A stretch of DNA of 38,770 nt from contig NZ_LGDW01000054.1 in NCBI RefSeq assembly GCF_001280005.1, positions 1 to 38,770 of the forward strand, in the 5' to 3' direction. The position numbers and the translations under genes are program-made. The notes beneath the pieces were generated by a model. It saw only the letters and a program-made list of their open reading frames with translations. It had not been told where the DNA came from and did no database searches. Below, one piece after another: positions 1 to 7,522 of this stretch (positions are counted from its first letter, which is position 1; each line of letters starts with the position of its first letter). This stretch comes from Streptomyces sp. NRRL WC-3618. GTDB taxonomy: Bacteria; Actinomycetota; Actinomycetes; Streptomycetales; Streptomycetaceae.

Positions 1-252
1 CCCGCGACACCGGCCCCCGCGACACCGCACCCGTCCGCCCCCGCCCCACAACGCCCGTCCACCGACGCGACCACGGACCCCACCGGCCTCGACGAACCGC
101 CCGCCGGGGCGCCCGACACCCCGACGGAGGCAGCGTCACCGGTACCCACAGACGGGCCTTCGACAGCGCCGACTCCGGCGGAGGTCGTGCCGTCGCCGGG
201 CCCGGGCGGGAGCGGGGCCACAGCGGCGGCGGACAGCACGGTGGCGCCGTAA
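1..252 (+). CDS. C-terminal tail of a proline/alanine/threonine-rich protein (5' end outside the window)
   Basis: Frame 1 is open from the first base to a TAA at 250-252 and encodes 83 residues made almost only of Pro, Ala, Thr, Ser, Gly and acidic residues. Such composition is usual for disordered linkers or cell-wall-spanning tails of actinobacterial membrane proteins and kinases. No domain, membrane segment or sorting motif is visible in this piece, so the function of the protein cannot be told. The codon third positions are nearly all G or C, which supports real coding. Confidence 0.6.
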   Translation, partial: PATPAPATPHPSAPAPQRPSTDATTDPTGLDEPPAGAPDTPTEAASPVPTDGPSTAPTPAEVVPSPGPGGSGATAAADSTVAP

Positions 253-685
253 GTGCAGAGCGAAGGGGGTTCGAACGACGGACGGGCGAACTCGCCGAGT
301 CCAGCTACCTGATCACCGGTTCACTCGCTCCCCCAGCCGTGAGCATTCTGACGATCAGCGCATCCGCCCGCGTGCTTGCGTCTGCTTGCGTCTGCTTGCG
401 TCTGCCTGCGGACGGATGCGCCCGATGACATATTGCACGCACTCGTCCGCGCCCTCGCCGGTCAGCCCGGACCGGCCGACCAACCATGCCGCTCCCCGAC
501 TCCAACACCGCCATCAGCGCGTGCGGCTACTTCCGGGCCGCCCAGCAGGCCCCCCTGAACCGGCTCCCCGGGCCAGTCATCCACCGGCGACCTCACGGTG
601 AGCCGCCCGCACGAAGAGCGTCGTGCGCCGGGAAGTGTGACATCTGTGCGCTCCGCAAATTGTGCTTCTGCGACCACTCGCGAGC
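253..685. other. Gene-poor intergenic stretch
   Basis: No ORF here has a convincing start, ribosome binding site and protein-like composition; the short ORFs on both strands are rich in Arg/Pro and look like GC-driven shadows. The stretch holds the 10-bp tandem repeat at 371-410 and ends in the terminator hairpin of the collagen-like gene. No promoter is evident. Confidence 0.4.
371..410. repeat. 10-bp tandem repeat, four units
   Basis: Four head-to-tail decamers, consensus TCTGCTTGCG. The two central units are identical; the first starts CG instead of TC and the last has CTGCG in place of TTGCG. The period is about one helical turn, so a cooperatively bound protein is possible, but simple slippage would give the same pattern. 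Confidence 0.7.
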
Positions 686-726
686 GCCACTGAGCCCCCG
701 GACGATGTGTCCAGGGGCTCGGTGGC
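686..726 (-). terminator. Terminator hairpin downstream of the collagen-like gene
   Basis: Arms at 686-703 and 709-726 pair over 18 positions with two mismatches around a 5-nt loop. It lies 60 bp past the stop codon of the minus-strand surface protein gene. There is no U-tract, which is common for Streptomyces terminators. Confidence 0.6.
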
Positions 727-786
727 CGAACGGCGGACCGGACGGCTTATGTGGTTGATCGAGCTTCAGCCCCTGCCTGCGATGGG

Positions 787-2670
787 CTAGTCCTGTCGGG
801 TTGCTGTACCCCGCCGGGTCCGCTTCATGGCGAAGAAGGCCGAGCCTCCAATGAATACCAGCGCGGCCACAGTGGCGGCCATGATGCCGGTCTCGCTGCT
901 TGAGCCGGCCGCCGCGAGGTCTGGCGACGCCTCCTTCGACGGCTGGCCGGTGGCGGCGCTCACGGGGGCCACGTTGACGCTCTTGGCTGTGTGGCCGGGA
1001 CCGTAGTGGCCCGGAGCATCGTCGAGGCCGCCTGGCAGGAGGTCGGCCCACGGGGGCTTGCCCTGGTAGTGGACGTCGTGACCGTGGCCGGGCTTGCCGT
1101 GGTCGTCACCGCGACCGTGTTCACCCTCGTCACCCTGATCGTCATAACCGTGGCCGGGCTTGCCGTGGTCGTCACCGCGACCGTGCTCACCCTCATCGCC
1201 CTGATCGTCATAACCGTGGCCGGGCTTGCCGTGGTCGTCACCGCGACCGTGCTCACCCTCATCGCCCTGATCGTGGTGACCGTGGTGACCGTGATCGCCC
1301 GAGTCACCCTTTTCGCCCTTGTCGCCGCGAGGCCCCTTGTGCCCTGCGGGTCCGGCGGGTCCGGCGGGTCCGGCGGGTCCGGCAGGTCCGGCAGGTCCGG
1401 CAGGTCCGGCAGGTCCCACAGGTCCGGCGGATCCGGCAGGTCCGGCAGGTCCGGCAGGTCCGGGGGAGCCGACGGGGCCAGGAGCACCGGGCTTGCCGTT
1501 CGGGCCAGGAGCACCGGGCTTGCCGTTCGGGCCAGGGGCACCGGGCTTGCCGGTCGGGCCAGGGGCACCGGTCGGCCCAGGAGCACCAGGGGCACCAGGG
1601 CTACCGGTCGGGCCAGGGGCACCGGTCGGGCCAGGAGCACCAGGGGCACCAGGGCTACCGGTCGGGCCAGGGGCACCGGTCGGGCCAGGAGCACCAGGGC
1701 TACCGGTCGGGCCAGGGGCACCGGTCGGGCCAGGAGCACCGGGAACGCCCGGAGCACCGGTCGGGCCGGGAGAGCCCGTCGGTCCAGGAGAGCCCGTCGG
1801 GCCCGGAGAACCCGTCGGACCGGGAGAGCCCGTCGGACCGGGAGAGCCCGTCGGGCCCGGAGAACCCGTCGGGCCGGGAGGTCCGCTCGGGCCGGGAGGT
1901 CCAGGCGGGCCAACGGCGCAGGCCGCCCTCGTAATGGTGTTGTTGTCCAGCGTGACCGCGCCATTGCGCGCCAGGGCGCGGCCGAGGATCACGGCGCCGT
2001 TGTTCAGCGTGATGGATGTCAGGGCCAGGATGTTGCCCTTGAACTGGGAACTCGTGTCGATGGTGGCGGAGCTGCCCACCTGCCAGAACACGTTGCAGGC
2101 ATTCGCTCCGTTGATCAAGGCCACGACGCTCGCCGGAGCCGTGATCAGGGTCGAGGGGATCTGGAAGATGAAGACGGCGTCGGGGTTGTTCTGGCCGTCG
2201 AGAGTGACCGTTCCGGTGATGTTCAGCGTCGACGAGGCCGTGTAGACGCCGGGCGCCAGCGTTAGTCCGCCGATGTCGGCCGGAGTGGCGGTGCCGGGTC
2301 CCCGGCTTGCCGCGTCGTTGTAGGCGACGACGAGGTCGGACTTCGCCTGAGCGGCGGCGGCGTCGGTGATGTGCTGTGTTCCGTTGACGATGCCGGGCGG
2401 AAAGCCGGTCACCGCGGTGCCTGGATGGAGCCCCAGGTCTCCGTTGATGACGGTGGGGTTCGTGTTGGTGATCGTCGAACCGGCCAGGACCGCGTAGCTG
2501 GTGGCGGTCCCCAGTCCCACGGGGGCTTCCAGGGCGTGAGCGAGGTTTGGGACCCCCAGGGTCGCCGCCGCCAGGAGCGCCGCGGGGAGCAGCACGAGTG
2601 CTCCCCGTCTGAACAGATTGCGTCTAGGTCTTCTGTCGGGTGGACCCGACAGGATGACGTCCAATGCCAC
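787..2670 (-). CDS. Cell-surface protein: ice-binding-like (DUF3494) head, collagen-like stalk, C-terminal anchor
   Basis: A 627-aa exported protein. Residues ~1-45 form a signal peptide with an Arg-rich start and a hydrophobic core ending near AHA. Residues ~47-250 match the DUF3494 ice-binding-like/adhesin fold ([42 protein letters not shown]). Residues ~253-460 are uninterrupted Gly-X-Y triplets rich in GPTGSP and GPAGPA, i.e. a collagen-like stalk. Three 22-residue His/Asp/Gly-rich repeats follow, then a linker, a motif LAAAG, one membrane helix and a KRTRRG tail, resembling a sortase signal but with Ala where Thr is expected. The GTG start at 2670 was chosen because AAAGG lies 8 nt upstream; the frame is open to 2886, but that extension overlaps the structured leader. 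It probably acts as a stalked adhesin or surface-layer protein. Ice binding itself is only implied by family name. Confidence 0.85.
   Translation of the reverse strand: MALDVILSGPPDRRPRRNLFRRGALVLLPAALLAAATLGVPNLAHALEAPVGLGTATSYAVLAGSTITNTNPTVINGDLGLHPGTAVTGFPPGIVNGTQHITDAAAAQAKSDLVVAYNDAASRGPGTATPADIGGLTLAPGVYTASSTLNITGTVTLDGQNNPDAVFIFQIPSTLITAPASVVALINGANACNVFWQVGSSATIDTSSQFKGNILALTSITLNNGAVILGRALARNGAVTLDNNTITRAACAVGPPGPPGPSGPPGPTGSPGPTGSPGPTGSPGPTGSPGPTGSPGPTGSPGPTGAPGVPGAPGPTGAPGPTGSPGAPGPTGAPGPTGSPGAPGAPGPTGAPGPTGSPGAPGAPGPTGAPGPTGKPGAPGPNGKPGAPGPNGKPGAPGPVGSPGPAGPAGPAGSAGPVGPAGPAGPAGPAGPAGPAGPAGPAGHKGPRGDKGEKGDSGDHGHHGHHDQGDEGEHGRGDDHGKPGHGYDDQGDEGEHGRGDDHGKPGHGYDDQGDEGEHGRGDDHGKPGHGHDVHYQGKPPWADLLPGGLDDAPGHYGPGHTAKSVNVAPVSAATGQPSKEASPDLAAAGSSSETGIMAATVAALVFIGGSAFFAMKRTRRGTATRQD
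1081..1278 (-). repeat. Three 66-bp in-frame tandem repeats
   Basis: Units 1081-1146, 1147-1212 and 1213-1278 are nearly identical and each encodes 22 residues containing [17 protein letters not shown]. The high His and Asp content suggests metal binding or charge-based contact with wall polymers. The near identity at DNA level points to recent expansion. Confidence 0.85.
1290..1912 (-). repeat. Collagen-like Gly-X-Y coding repeats
   Basis: About 620 bp of 9-, 18- and 54-bp-related repeats encoding [12 protein letters not shown] and Gly-Pro-Ala triplets. Length variation between strains is expected here, and short-read assemblies may collapse it. Confidence 0.85.
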
Positions 2671-2881
2671 AGCAGAGACCTTTCTTGTTGCTTCGGGTCT
2701 CAGTCCTCCCAAGGAGGATCCCGAGCGCCCGCGACGATGGCTACTCAGGGCCGCGAGCCCCTCTACCTGCGCCGATGCGCAGGCTCCCCCTGAGGGGACC
2801 GAGAGCGACTCCCTGCCCGACAGGTAGTGATACGCCGTCACGCGGGAGTAGTCACGCACATTTCGCAACAATAGGCCGTAA
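2671..2881 (-). ncRNA. Structured 5' leader of the surface-protein gene, possible cis-regulatory RNA
   Basis: Read on the minus strand, about 200 nt separate a promoter-like -10 from the GTG start. It can form a 7-bp stem with a tetraloop (2766-2772 with 2777-2783), an enclosing stem CTCAGGG/CCCTGAG (2744-2750 with 2788-2794) and a near-start hairpin TCCTCC/GGAGGA (2704-2709 with 2713-2718), followed by the gene's own AAAGG. The near-start hairpin itself contains a Shine-Dalgarno-like GGAGGA. Nested stems plus a long leader suggest a riboswitch or other RNA control. I compared it by eye with c-di-AMP, c-di-GMP and TPP classes and could not assign it to any. Confidence 0.4.
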
Positions 2882-2910
2882 ATCATAAAAAAGTATCTAC
2901 GCGAGTGACG
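2882..2910 (-). promoter_or_regulatory. Probable promoter of the surface-protein gene
   Basis: On the minus strand the -10 hexamer TATGAT (2882-2887) lies in an unusually AT-rich patch. No good -35 is seen at 16-18 bp spacing, so an alternative sigma factor or an activator may be needed. Confidence 0.4.
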
Positions 2911-3219
2911 GGACGTCAGGAACCGGCCGCACGTCCGTGCGAATCCGTCGTGTCGTCAAAGTGGAGAGCACGCCGACGGCGTCCCCTGCCGCCGCATTGC
3001 TGAACCGGCGGGCATCTCGTGCGTGACCGCGATCCGCTGGCGAAGTCCGGAATTCGGCAGGGAAGCCAACTACTGATGGGCCGCACCCCGTTGCGGCGGG
3101 CCGCCCGTGGGAGGTGTGGCGCACTTGCCGTCCTGCCGGGTGGGCGGACTGCCGCGAACCGTGACGTCGACAGCGTGTGCGGCTGCGGGCCTCAAGGCCG
3201 GCGTCGGGCAGGACGTGAA
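2911..3219. other. Intergenic stretch without a recognisable gene
   Basis: Several overlapping ORFs exist on both strands, but all are Arg/Ala/Gly-rich and lack a ribosome binding site. I see no protein family, promoter or repeat I could support. Confidence 0.3.
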
Positions 3220-3257
3220 AGAGCCCGGCCGGGATGACTGCGGACCGGCTGGGCTCT
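3220..3257 (-). terminator. Terminator of the small charged-protein gene
   Basis: Arms 3220-3232 and 3245-3257 form a 13-bp stem with one mismatch and a 12-nt loop. It starts 18 bp past the stop codon of the minus-strand gene at 3276. Confidence 0.6.
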
Positions 3258-3275
3258 GGGCGTGTGGTGCTCTGG

Positions 3276-3488
3276 TCAAAGGTTCTCGTCGTGCAGGTCC
3301 TCTTCGCGCAGCAGGTCGTCCTCGCGACGGCGCGAGGTCTCCTTCTGGCCCTGCTTCGGGCCTTGCTTCTGCCCCTGCTCGCGCGACGACTTGCCCGGCT
3401 GGGGGTGCGCGGGGTCTCCGGGGCGCTGGTGCTCTTGCGCTTCGCGGCCCTTGCCCGGCTCCTGGCGCTTGTCCTGCGTACCGCCCAT
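3276..3488 (-). CDS. Small hydrophilic, disordered protein of unknown function
   Basis: A 70-aa protein starting MGGTQDKRQEPGKG. It consists mostly of Lys, Arg, Glu, Gln, Gly and Pro with a central Gln/Gly/Lys repeat and an acidic C-terminus (RREDDLLREEDLHDENL). It has no Cys, no signal peptide and no membrane segment. The ATG at 3488 is preceded by AGGAG at good distance, and a terminator follows the stop, so it is a complete single-gene unit. A longer reading with an upstream start in the same frame lacks a ribosome binding site. Short charged proteins of this type are often stress-induced or DNA/RNA-associated in Streptomyces, but I do not recognise this one and assign no function. Confidence 0.6.
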   Translation of the reverse strand: MGGTQDKRQEPGKGREAQEHQRPGDPAHPQPGKSSREQGQKQGPKQGQKETSRRREDDLLREEDLHDENL

Positions 3489-3505
3489 GACGGCGACTCC
3501 TTTTG

Positions 3506-3667
3506 ATGCGTGGGTACGGATTCCTCCCGGACCACGCTGACACACACAGTGACGGCCCGCATCATGTCGGCAACCGGGACGTTCCCGACCCCTACGGAGG
3601 TGACGAGAACGCGTTCACCGCGTGCGCGGACCTCGTCGAGGCGGCCGTACAGCAGCACCTTCCCTGA
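3506..3667 (+). pseudogene. C-terminal remnant of a low-molecular-weight protein-tyrosine phosphatase
   Basis: This 53-codon frame reads MRGYGFLPDHADTHSDGPHH, then RDVPDPYGGDENAFTACADL, then VEAAVQQHLP and a stop. The DVPDPYGG block followed by an amphipathic VEAA helix is the C-terminal signature of LMW phosphatases and related arsenate reductases; the second Asp of DPDP-like motifs is the general acid in that family. The N-terminal CX5R phosphate loop is absent: the frame is closed by a TGA at 3488-3490, inside the start region of the opposite gene. It is most likely a leftover of a deleted gene. It could be a real small ORF, but no ribosome binding site was seen. Confidence 0.45.
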
Positions 3668-3693
3668 GGGCACCCGGGGCCGGGTTTCGAGAC

Positions 3694-4884
3694 CTACTCC
3701 CCGGCCGCCGCGAGCACCACGTCGACCAGTCGCTCGGCGGCGTCGGGACGGCCGTACGCACGGGCCCGCCCCGCCATCGCCGAGCGCCGCTCAGGGTCGG
3801 CCAGCAGCGGCGCCAGCACTTCACGCAGCCGCTCCGGGGAAACGTCGTCGACCAGCGCGAGTGCGGCCCCGTTGTCCGCCAAGTGCCGGGCGTTGTGCAC
3901 CTGTTCGTTTCCGGCCGACGTGGCGAGCGGAACGAACACGCCCGGCTTGCCGAGCGCGGTCAGCTCGGCGATCGTCCCGGCACCGCTGCGGGAGACCACC
4001 AGGTCGGCCAGCGCGAGCACATCGGGCAGCTCGGCCCCCACGTACCCGGTGAGGTGGTAGCGCGCCGCGCTCGACGCCGACAGGCTCGCGGTGTCCTGCC
4101 GCAGCTGCGTGACGTTGTCGGGACCGCACTGGTGGATCACGTTGGCGTTCTCCACCAGCCACGGCAGCACGTCGCGTACCAGGTGGTTGATCTGCTGCGA
4201 GCCCTGCGCGCCACCGGTCACATAGACAGTCAGCAGACGGCGATCGAATCCGCGCAGGCCCAGCGCCTCGATCGCCTTGTCGGCCTGCCCGGTGAACACC
4301 TCGGCCCGCACCGGATTGCCGGTGACCACCGCTGCGGCACGCACGCTGTCCGACAGCAACGGAAGCGTCGACTCCGACGACACCGCGACACGTGTCGCCG
4401 CTCCGGCGAGCGTGCGGTTGGCCAGGCCCAGCCGCACCGTCTGCTCGTGCACGACCAGGGGAACTCGGCACAGTCGGGTCGCCGCGACACCGACCGGCAC
4501 CGCGACGTATCCGCCCGTCGCCAGTACCACGTCGGGACGGAATCCGTTGATCGCCTTCCGGGCCTGGAGCACCCCGAGCGGAACCCGGCTCATGTCCGCC
4601 ACATTCGACGGCGAGACCAGCTTGAGAGGGTTGCTCGATCGTCGGATCTTGCCCGTGGCCACCGACGTGAACGCGATGCCCTCAGCAGCCGCGACCCTGG
4701 ACTCCAGACTGTCGGCCTTGCCCACCCAGAGGACATCCAGCCCGCCACCCTGCCCCGCGAGCCGAGCTTGGAGGGTACGGACCGCGGTCAGGGCCGGATA
4801 CGTGTGGCCCCCGGTTCCGCCACCCGTGACCATCAGTCGGAAGGGCCGTCCAGCCCTGGGGGGAATGCGGTGATCACTGTTCAC
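3694..4884 (-). CDS. murG: MurG-like UDP-GlcNAc:undecaprenyl-PP-MurNAc-pentapeptide transferase
   Basis: A 396-aa GT-B glycosyltransferase of the MurG family, which adds GlcNAc to lipid I to make lipid II at the inner face of the membrane. Residues 21-27 carry the acceptor-side loop GGGTGGH. The middle has ATGGYVAVPVGVAA and VHEQ, and the C-terminal domain has VTGGAQGSQQINH and SRSGAGTIAELTALGKPGVFVPL, matching the donor site. The start is GTG at 4884 with a weak ribosome binding site; an internal ATG just before VTGGGTGGH is a fallback. No division or cell-wall genes flank it, so it is probably a second, stand-alone copy rather than the housekeeping murG of the dcw cluster. Such paralogs may serve a special growth phase or make a modified wall precursor. 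Confidence 0.85.
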   Translation of the reverse strand: MNSDHRIPPRAGRPFRLMVTGGGTGGHTYPALTAVRTLQARLAGQGGGLDVLWVGKADSLESRVAAAEGIAFTSVATGKIRRSSNPLKLVSPSNVADMSRVPLGVLQARKAINGFRPDVVLATGGYVAVPVGVAATRLCRVPLVVHEQTVRLGLANRTLAGAATRVAVSSESTLPLLSDSVRAAAVVTGNPVRAEVFTGQADKAIEALGLRGFDRRLLTVYVTGGAQGSQQINHLVRDVLPWLVENANVIHQCGPDNVTQLRQDTASLSASSAARYHLTGYVGAELPDVLALADLVVSRSGAGTIAELTALGKPGVFVPLATSAGNEQVHNARHLADNGAALALVDDVSPERLREVLAPLLADPERRSAMAGRARAYGRPDAAERLVDVVLAAAGE

Positions 4885-5029
4885 AGAGAAGTCCAGTCAC
4901 TCTCGAACGCCAGACAGGAACCGGCCGCCACAGAGCCCACCGAGGGGTGTGAGGCCAATACTTGAGCCTCCCACAACCGGTACACGGTCTCCCGGTGTCC
5001 CCCGGTCACGACGCCCGTCGCCAGCTCCG

Positions 5030-5473
5030 TCACTCCTTGACCCCGACAAGCGGAACGGCACCACACGGTGCGACAGCGACCCCCCACTCCGCCCACACCG
5101 TCTTCCCCACCCCCTCGCGCGGCCCCACCCCCCACTGCTCGGCCAGCGCCCCCACCAGCAGCAGCCCTCGCCCGAACTGGTCATCGCCGGTCACCTCACG
5201 CGGACACGGCACCCTCTCCCCGCGCGGATCGCTGACCTCGACGCGCAGCGCGGCGGACGTGGCGGTGAGGCGTACGCGGATGAGCCGCCCCCGGATGCTC
5301 CCGTGCAGCAGCGCGTTGGTCATCAACTCACTGACGACCAGGGCAGTGTCCCCGGCCAGCTCCGGGTGCCCCCACGCGGCGACCAGGCGGGCGGTGCGGT
5401 GGCGGGCGAGGGGGACGCTGCGGGCTACGGGGGTGTAGTCGAGGCGGTCTTCTTGGAGGAGGGGGTCGGACAT
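5030..5473 (-). CDS. Anti-sigma-factor-type ATP-binding protein (HATPase_c, SpoIIAB/RsbW-like)
   Basis: A 147-aa single-domain GHKL ATPase. The N box is ELMTNALLHG, the G1 region is VSDPRGE and the G2 region is FGRGLLLVGALAEQWG. Streptomyces has dozens of such stand-alone domains, many next to XRE/DUF397 genes as here. They are thought to act as protein kinases or anti-sigma factors in development. The ATG at 5473 has GGAGG about 8 nt upstream; the longer frame to 5629 would run through the neighbouring gene's start region. It is divergent from the truncated XRE gene at 5530, so their control regions share under 60 bp. Confidence 0.85.
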   Translation of the reverse strand: MSDPLLQEDRLDYTPVARSVPLARHRTARLVAAWGHPELAGDTALVVSELMTNALLHGSIRGRLIRVRLTATSAALRVEVSDPRGERVPCPREVTGDDQFGRGLLLVGALAEQWGVGPREGVGKTVWAEWGVAVAPCGAVPLVGVKE

Positions 5474-5529
5474 GGGGGGCACCTCCGAGTGCTTGGGGTG
5501 ATCGGTTGAGCACTGAAGGTAGCGACTAA

Positions 5530-5955
5530 CCCGAGATCGAGCGCATGGTCGAGATCCGTATGCGCCGCCAGGCACGTCTGCACGACGAGCGCCCCCTTGA
5601 GGTGTACGCCATCGTCTGGGAAGCGGCACTACGGCAGCAGATCGGCGGGCCGGACACCATGCGCGCTCAGCTGGAGCACCTGCTGAAGGTGGCCGAACTG
5701 CCCAACATCCGTCTACAGGTCCTGCCGTACCGTGCGGGCGGACACCCTTGTATTTCAGGTCCGTTCACTATCGTCTCGTTCGTGGAGACCGAGGCCGTAG
5801 ACGTGGTCCATGCCGACGCCATCGCCTCTACTGTGTGGGTGGAAAACGAATCCGAAAGTGCCGCGTACAGCGGGTTCTTCGACCGTACGGCCAGGCTGAG
5901 CCTTGCCCAGCACGACTCGGCCCGGCTGATCGACACCATCCGCCAGGAGTTCTGA
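5530..5955 (+). pseudogene. XRE-family regulator lacking its DNA-binding half (DUF5753 only)
   Basis: The frame encodes the DUF5753 domain of WhiJ-like XRE regulators (RMRRQARLHDERPLEVYAIV, QLEHLLKVAELPNIRLQVLPY, SGPFTIVSF). Family homology starts at once with PEIERMVEIR, but the codon just before it (5527-5529) is TAA, and the whole N-terminal helix-turn-helix half (~150 residues) is missing. The first usable start is ATG 5545, without a clear ribosome binding site. The sequence between this point and the divergent ATPase is only 56 bp, so the head seems to have been deleted. The stop is 3 bp before the DUF397 gene, which is the normal operon order. It could still be translated as a stand-alone ligand-binding domain. 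Confidence 0.7.
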
Positions 5956-5958
5956 CCC

Positions 5959-6144
5959 ATGCCCGAATTCGACTTCGTGAAGTCCAGCTACAGCAACACC
6001 GGAGGCCAGTGCGTCGAAGTCGCCCGCAACACCCGCGGAGTCGTCGCCGTCCGTGACTCCAAGACGACACCCCTCGGTTCCCCCGAAACCCCCATACTCC
6101 GCCTCTCCCCCACCGCCTGGCGGGAGTTCACCGCCGCACAGTGA
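5959..6144 (+). CDS. DUF397 domain protein
   Basis: A 61-aa protein with the DUF397 hallmarks: FVKSSYSNTGGQCVEVA, VAVRDSKTP-like and a C-terminal LSPTAWREFTAA. AGGAG within the end of the preceding gene provides the ribosome binding site, so it is translationally coupled to the XRE remnant. DUF397 proteins are usually paired with XRE/DUF5753 regulators and are implicated in antibiotic and developmental control, but their mechanism is not settled. Here the partner has lost its DNA-binding domain. Confidence 0.85.
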   Translation: MPEFDFVKSSYSNTGGQCVEVARNTRGVVAVRDSKTTPLGSPETPILRLSPTAWREFTAAQ

Positions 6145-6194
6145 ACCGGGGCAGCCCTGAGACGCGGATCGGGACTGGAAACGTGTGACTGATT

Positions 6195-6216
6195 CAGCCG
6201 TTCAGCGAAACGGCTG
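6195..6216. terminator. Hairpin between convergent genes
   Basis: An 8-bp perfect stem (CAGCCGTT/AACGGCTG) with a 6-nt loop lies between the end of DUF397 (6144) and the end of the fic gene (6318). It can serve both strands. Confidence 0.45.
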
Positions 6217-6317
6217 GCCGCTGAAGGGCCTCCATCAAAGTTTCGTCCCGGACGCCGCCCGCCCCCTGGCCCGAAGCTCACGCGACGACATGAGCGGGGC
6301 GAGCACGACGAGCGCTC

Positions 6318-7463
6318 TCACGGCTGACGGTAAGGCTCGCGGTACAGATCAGCGTGGACCTCCGCGTGCACCTCGGAGCGGATCTTCCGGAGAACGGTTC
6401 CTCCGATGTACCTCTGGGTGCGGGCGTGGCCGACGGACTCGATGAGGTCCAGGCTGCGCAGGGTGCGGAGGTCGGCCAGGGCCTGGTCGCGGGTGAGGGC
6501 TTCCTCGGCCTGGTAGGTGGTTCGCCGCAGGTGCCCTTCGGTGGCGGCGTACAGGGCGGAGACGGTGCGTTCGCCGAGCCGGTGCTGCTCGGCGAGGCGC
6601 TCCAGGCGGAACCAGACCCGGGACGCCGCTTCGAAACGGCGCTGCACCTCCTGAGCCTGGAGGTGGTGGGCGGTAAGGCAGAACCTGATCCAGGAGGCCG
6701 CATCACGCTCCGGCTGCCAGGAGCCGCCTTGCACGGTGCGCAGGGCGCCGTAGTACTCAAGGGTGTTGAACTCGTCCGCGCCGAGCCACTCCTCGATGCT
6801 GGAGAACTCGGGGGCGAGGATGCCCTCGCGCGCCAGGACGAGGGTGTGCACGGCGCGGGACATCCGGCCGTTGCCGTCGCGCCAGGGGTGGATGCAGACG
6901 AGGTTGAAGTGGGCCATGGAGGCACGTACGAGGGCCGGGGCCTCGAGGTCGCCTTCGGCAAGCCAGTGGACAAGCTCGTCCATGAGGGCGGGTACGTGCT
7001 CGGGTTCCGGGGCGGTGTAGACGGGCGGACGGTTCGGGCCGCCGGAGACCCATACTCTGCTGGTGCGGTACTCGCCGGGGCGCACCTCCCGGTCGGCGCC
7101 CCTGGCCATCATGAAGTGCAGGGCCGAAAGCAGCGTGTGGTCCCAGGCGAAGATCTGGAAGTCCGCAGCGTGCTGGATGTAGGTGAGGGCGTCGCGGTAG
7201 CCGGTGACGGCGTTACGAGTGGCCTCGTCGGTCTCGGGGGAGATGTCCCCGCCGGCGATCAGGGTCTCGGCGTCCTCGGAGCTGATCGTGTAGCCCTCGA
7301 TATGGGTCGAGCCTCGAACCGCGGCCGCGGTGAGCGACCGGCGGAGCTGCCCCTCCCAGCGGCGGGGCTGAGCGAGCCGGTGACGGACCCTGGAGCGGAG
7401 CGCCTCGATCTCCTCGACGACACGACGGTCGTCCGGCGTGAGGGAAGGCGTGGCGAACAGCAT
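6318..7463 (-). CDS. Fic/DOC family protein, probable AMP-transferase, with C-terminal winged helix
   Basis: A 381-aa class II Fic protein. Residues 52-57 (STHIEG) form the (S/T)xxxE(G/N) inhibitory helix, which blocks ATP until displaced. The catalytic loop is H192-PWRDGNGR200, matching HPFxDGN(G/K)R except that Trp replaces Phe. A C-terminal part from ~300 (LGERTVSALYAATEGHLRRT) looks like a winged helix, as in many chromosomal Fic proteins. The family transfers AMP (or other phosphate-containing groups) to hydroxyl side chains of target proteins; the target here is unknown. It starts at ATG 7463. It stands alone, with no antitoxin ORF beside it, as expected when the inhibitory helix is built in. 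Confidence 0.85.
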   Translation of the reverse strand: MLFATPSLTPDDRRVVEEIEALRSRVRHRLAQPRRWEGQLRRSLTAAAVRGSTHIEGYTISSEDAETLIAGGDISPETDEATRNAVTGYRDALTYIQHAADFQIFAWDHTLLSALHFMMARGADREVRPGEYRTSRVWVSGGPNRPPVYTAPEPEHVPALMDELVHWLAEGDLEAPALVRASMAHFNLVCIHPWRDGNGRMSRAVHTLVLAREGILAPEFSSIEEWLGADEFNTLEYYGALRTVQGGSWQPERDAASWIRFCLTAHHLQAQEVQRRFEAASRVWFRLERLAEQHRLGERTVSALYAATEGHLRRTTYQAEEALTRDQALADLRTLRSLDLIESVGHARTQRYIGGTVLRKIRSEVHAEVHADLYREPYRQP

Positions 7464-7522
7464 CCTTCGACACTACAACACACGTAGGGTCTCAGGGTCG
7501 AGGAAATTCCGCCTGGCGGAGG

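Noticed and set aside
371..410. CRISPR array
   Set aside because: The decamers are directly adjacent with no spacers, and no cas gene is present.
991..2265. 424-aa and 308-aa plus-strand ORFs opposite the collagen-like gene
   Set aside because: They are antisense shadows of Gly-X-Y repeats; the minus strand has the signal peptide, DUF3494 domain, ribosome binding site and anchor.
2671..2881. TPP, c-di-AMP or c-di-GMP riboswitch in the surface-gene leader
   Set aside because: A CTGAGA string resembles TPP and one stem resembles ydaO, but the other conserved elements of each class are missing, so no class is claimed.
3489..3545. N-terminal extension MCQRGPGGIRTHASKG of the small charged protein
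   Set aside because: It has no ribosome binding site, resembles a known kind of spurious translation, and overlaps the phosphatase remnant; the ATG at 3488 has a clear site.
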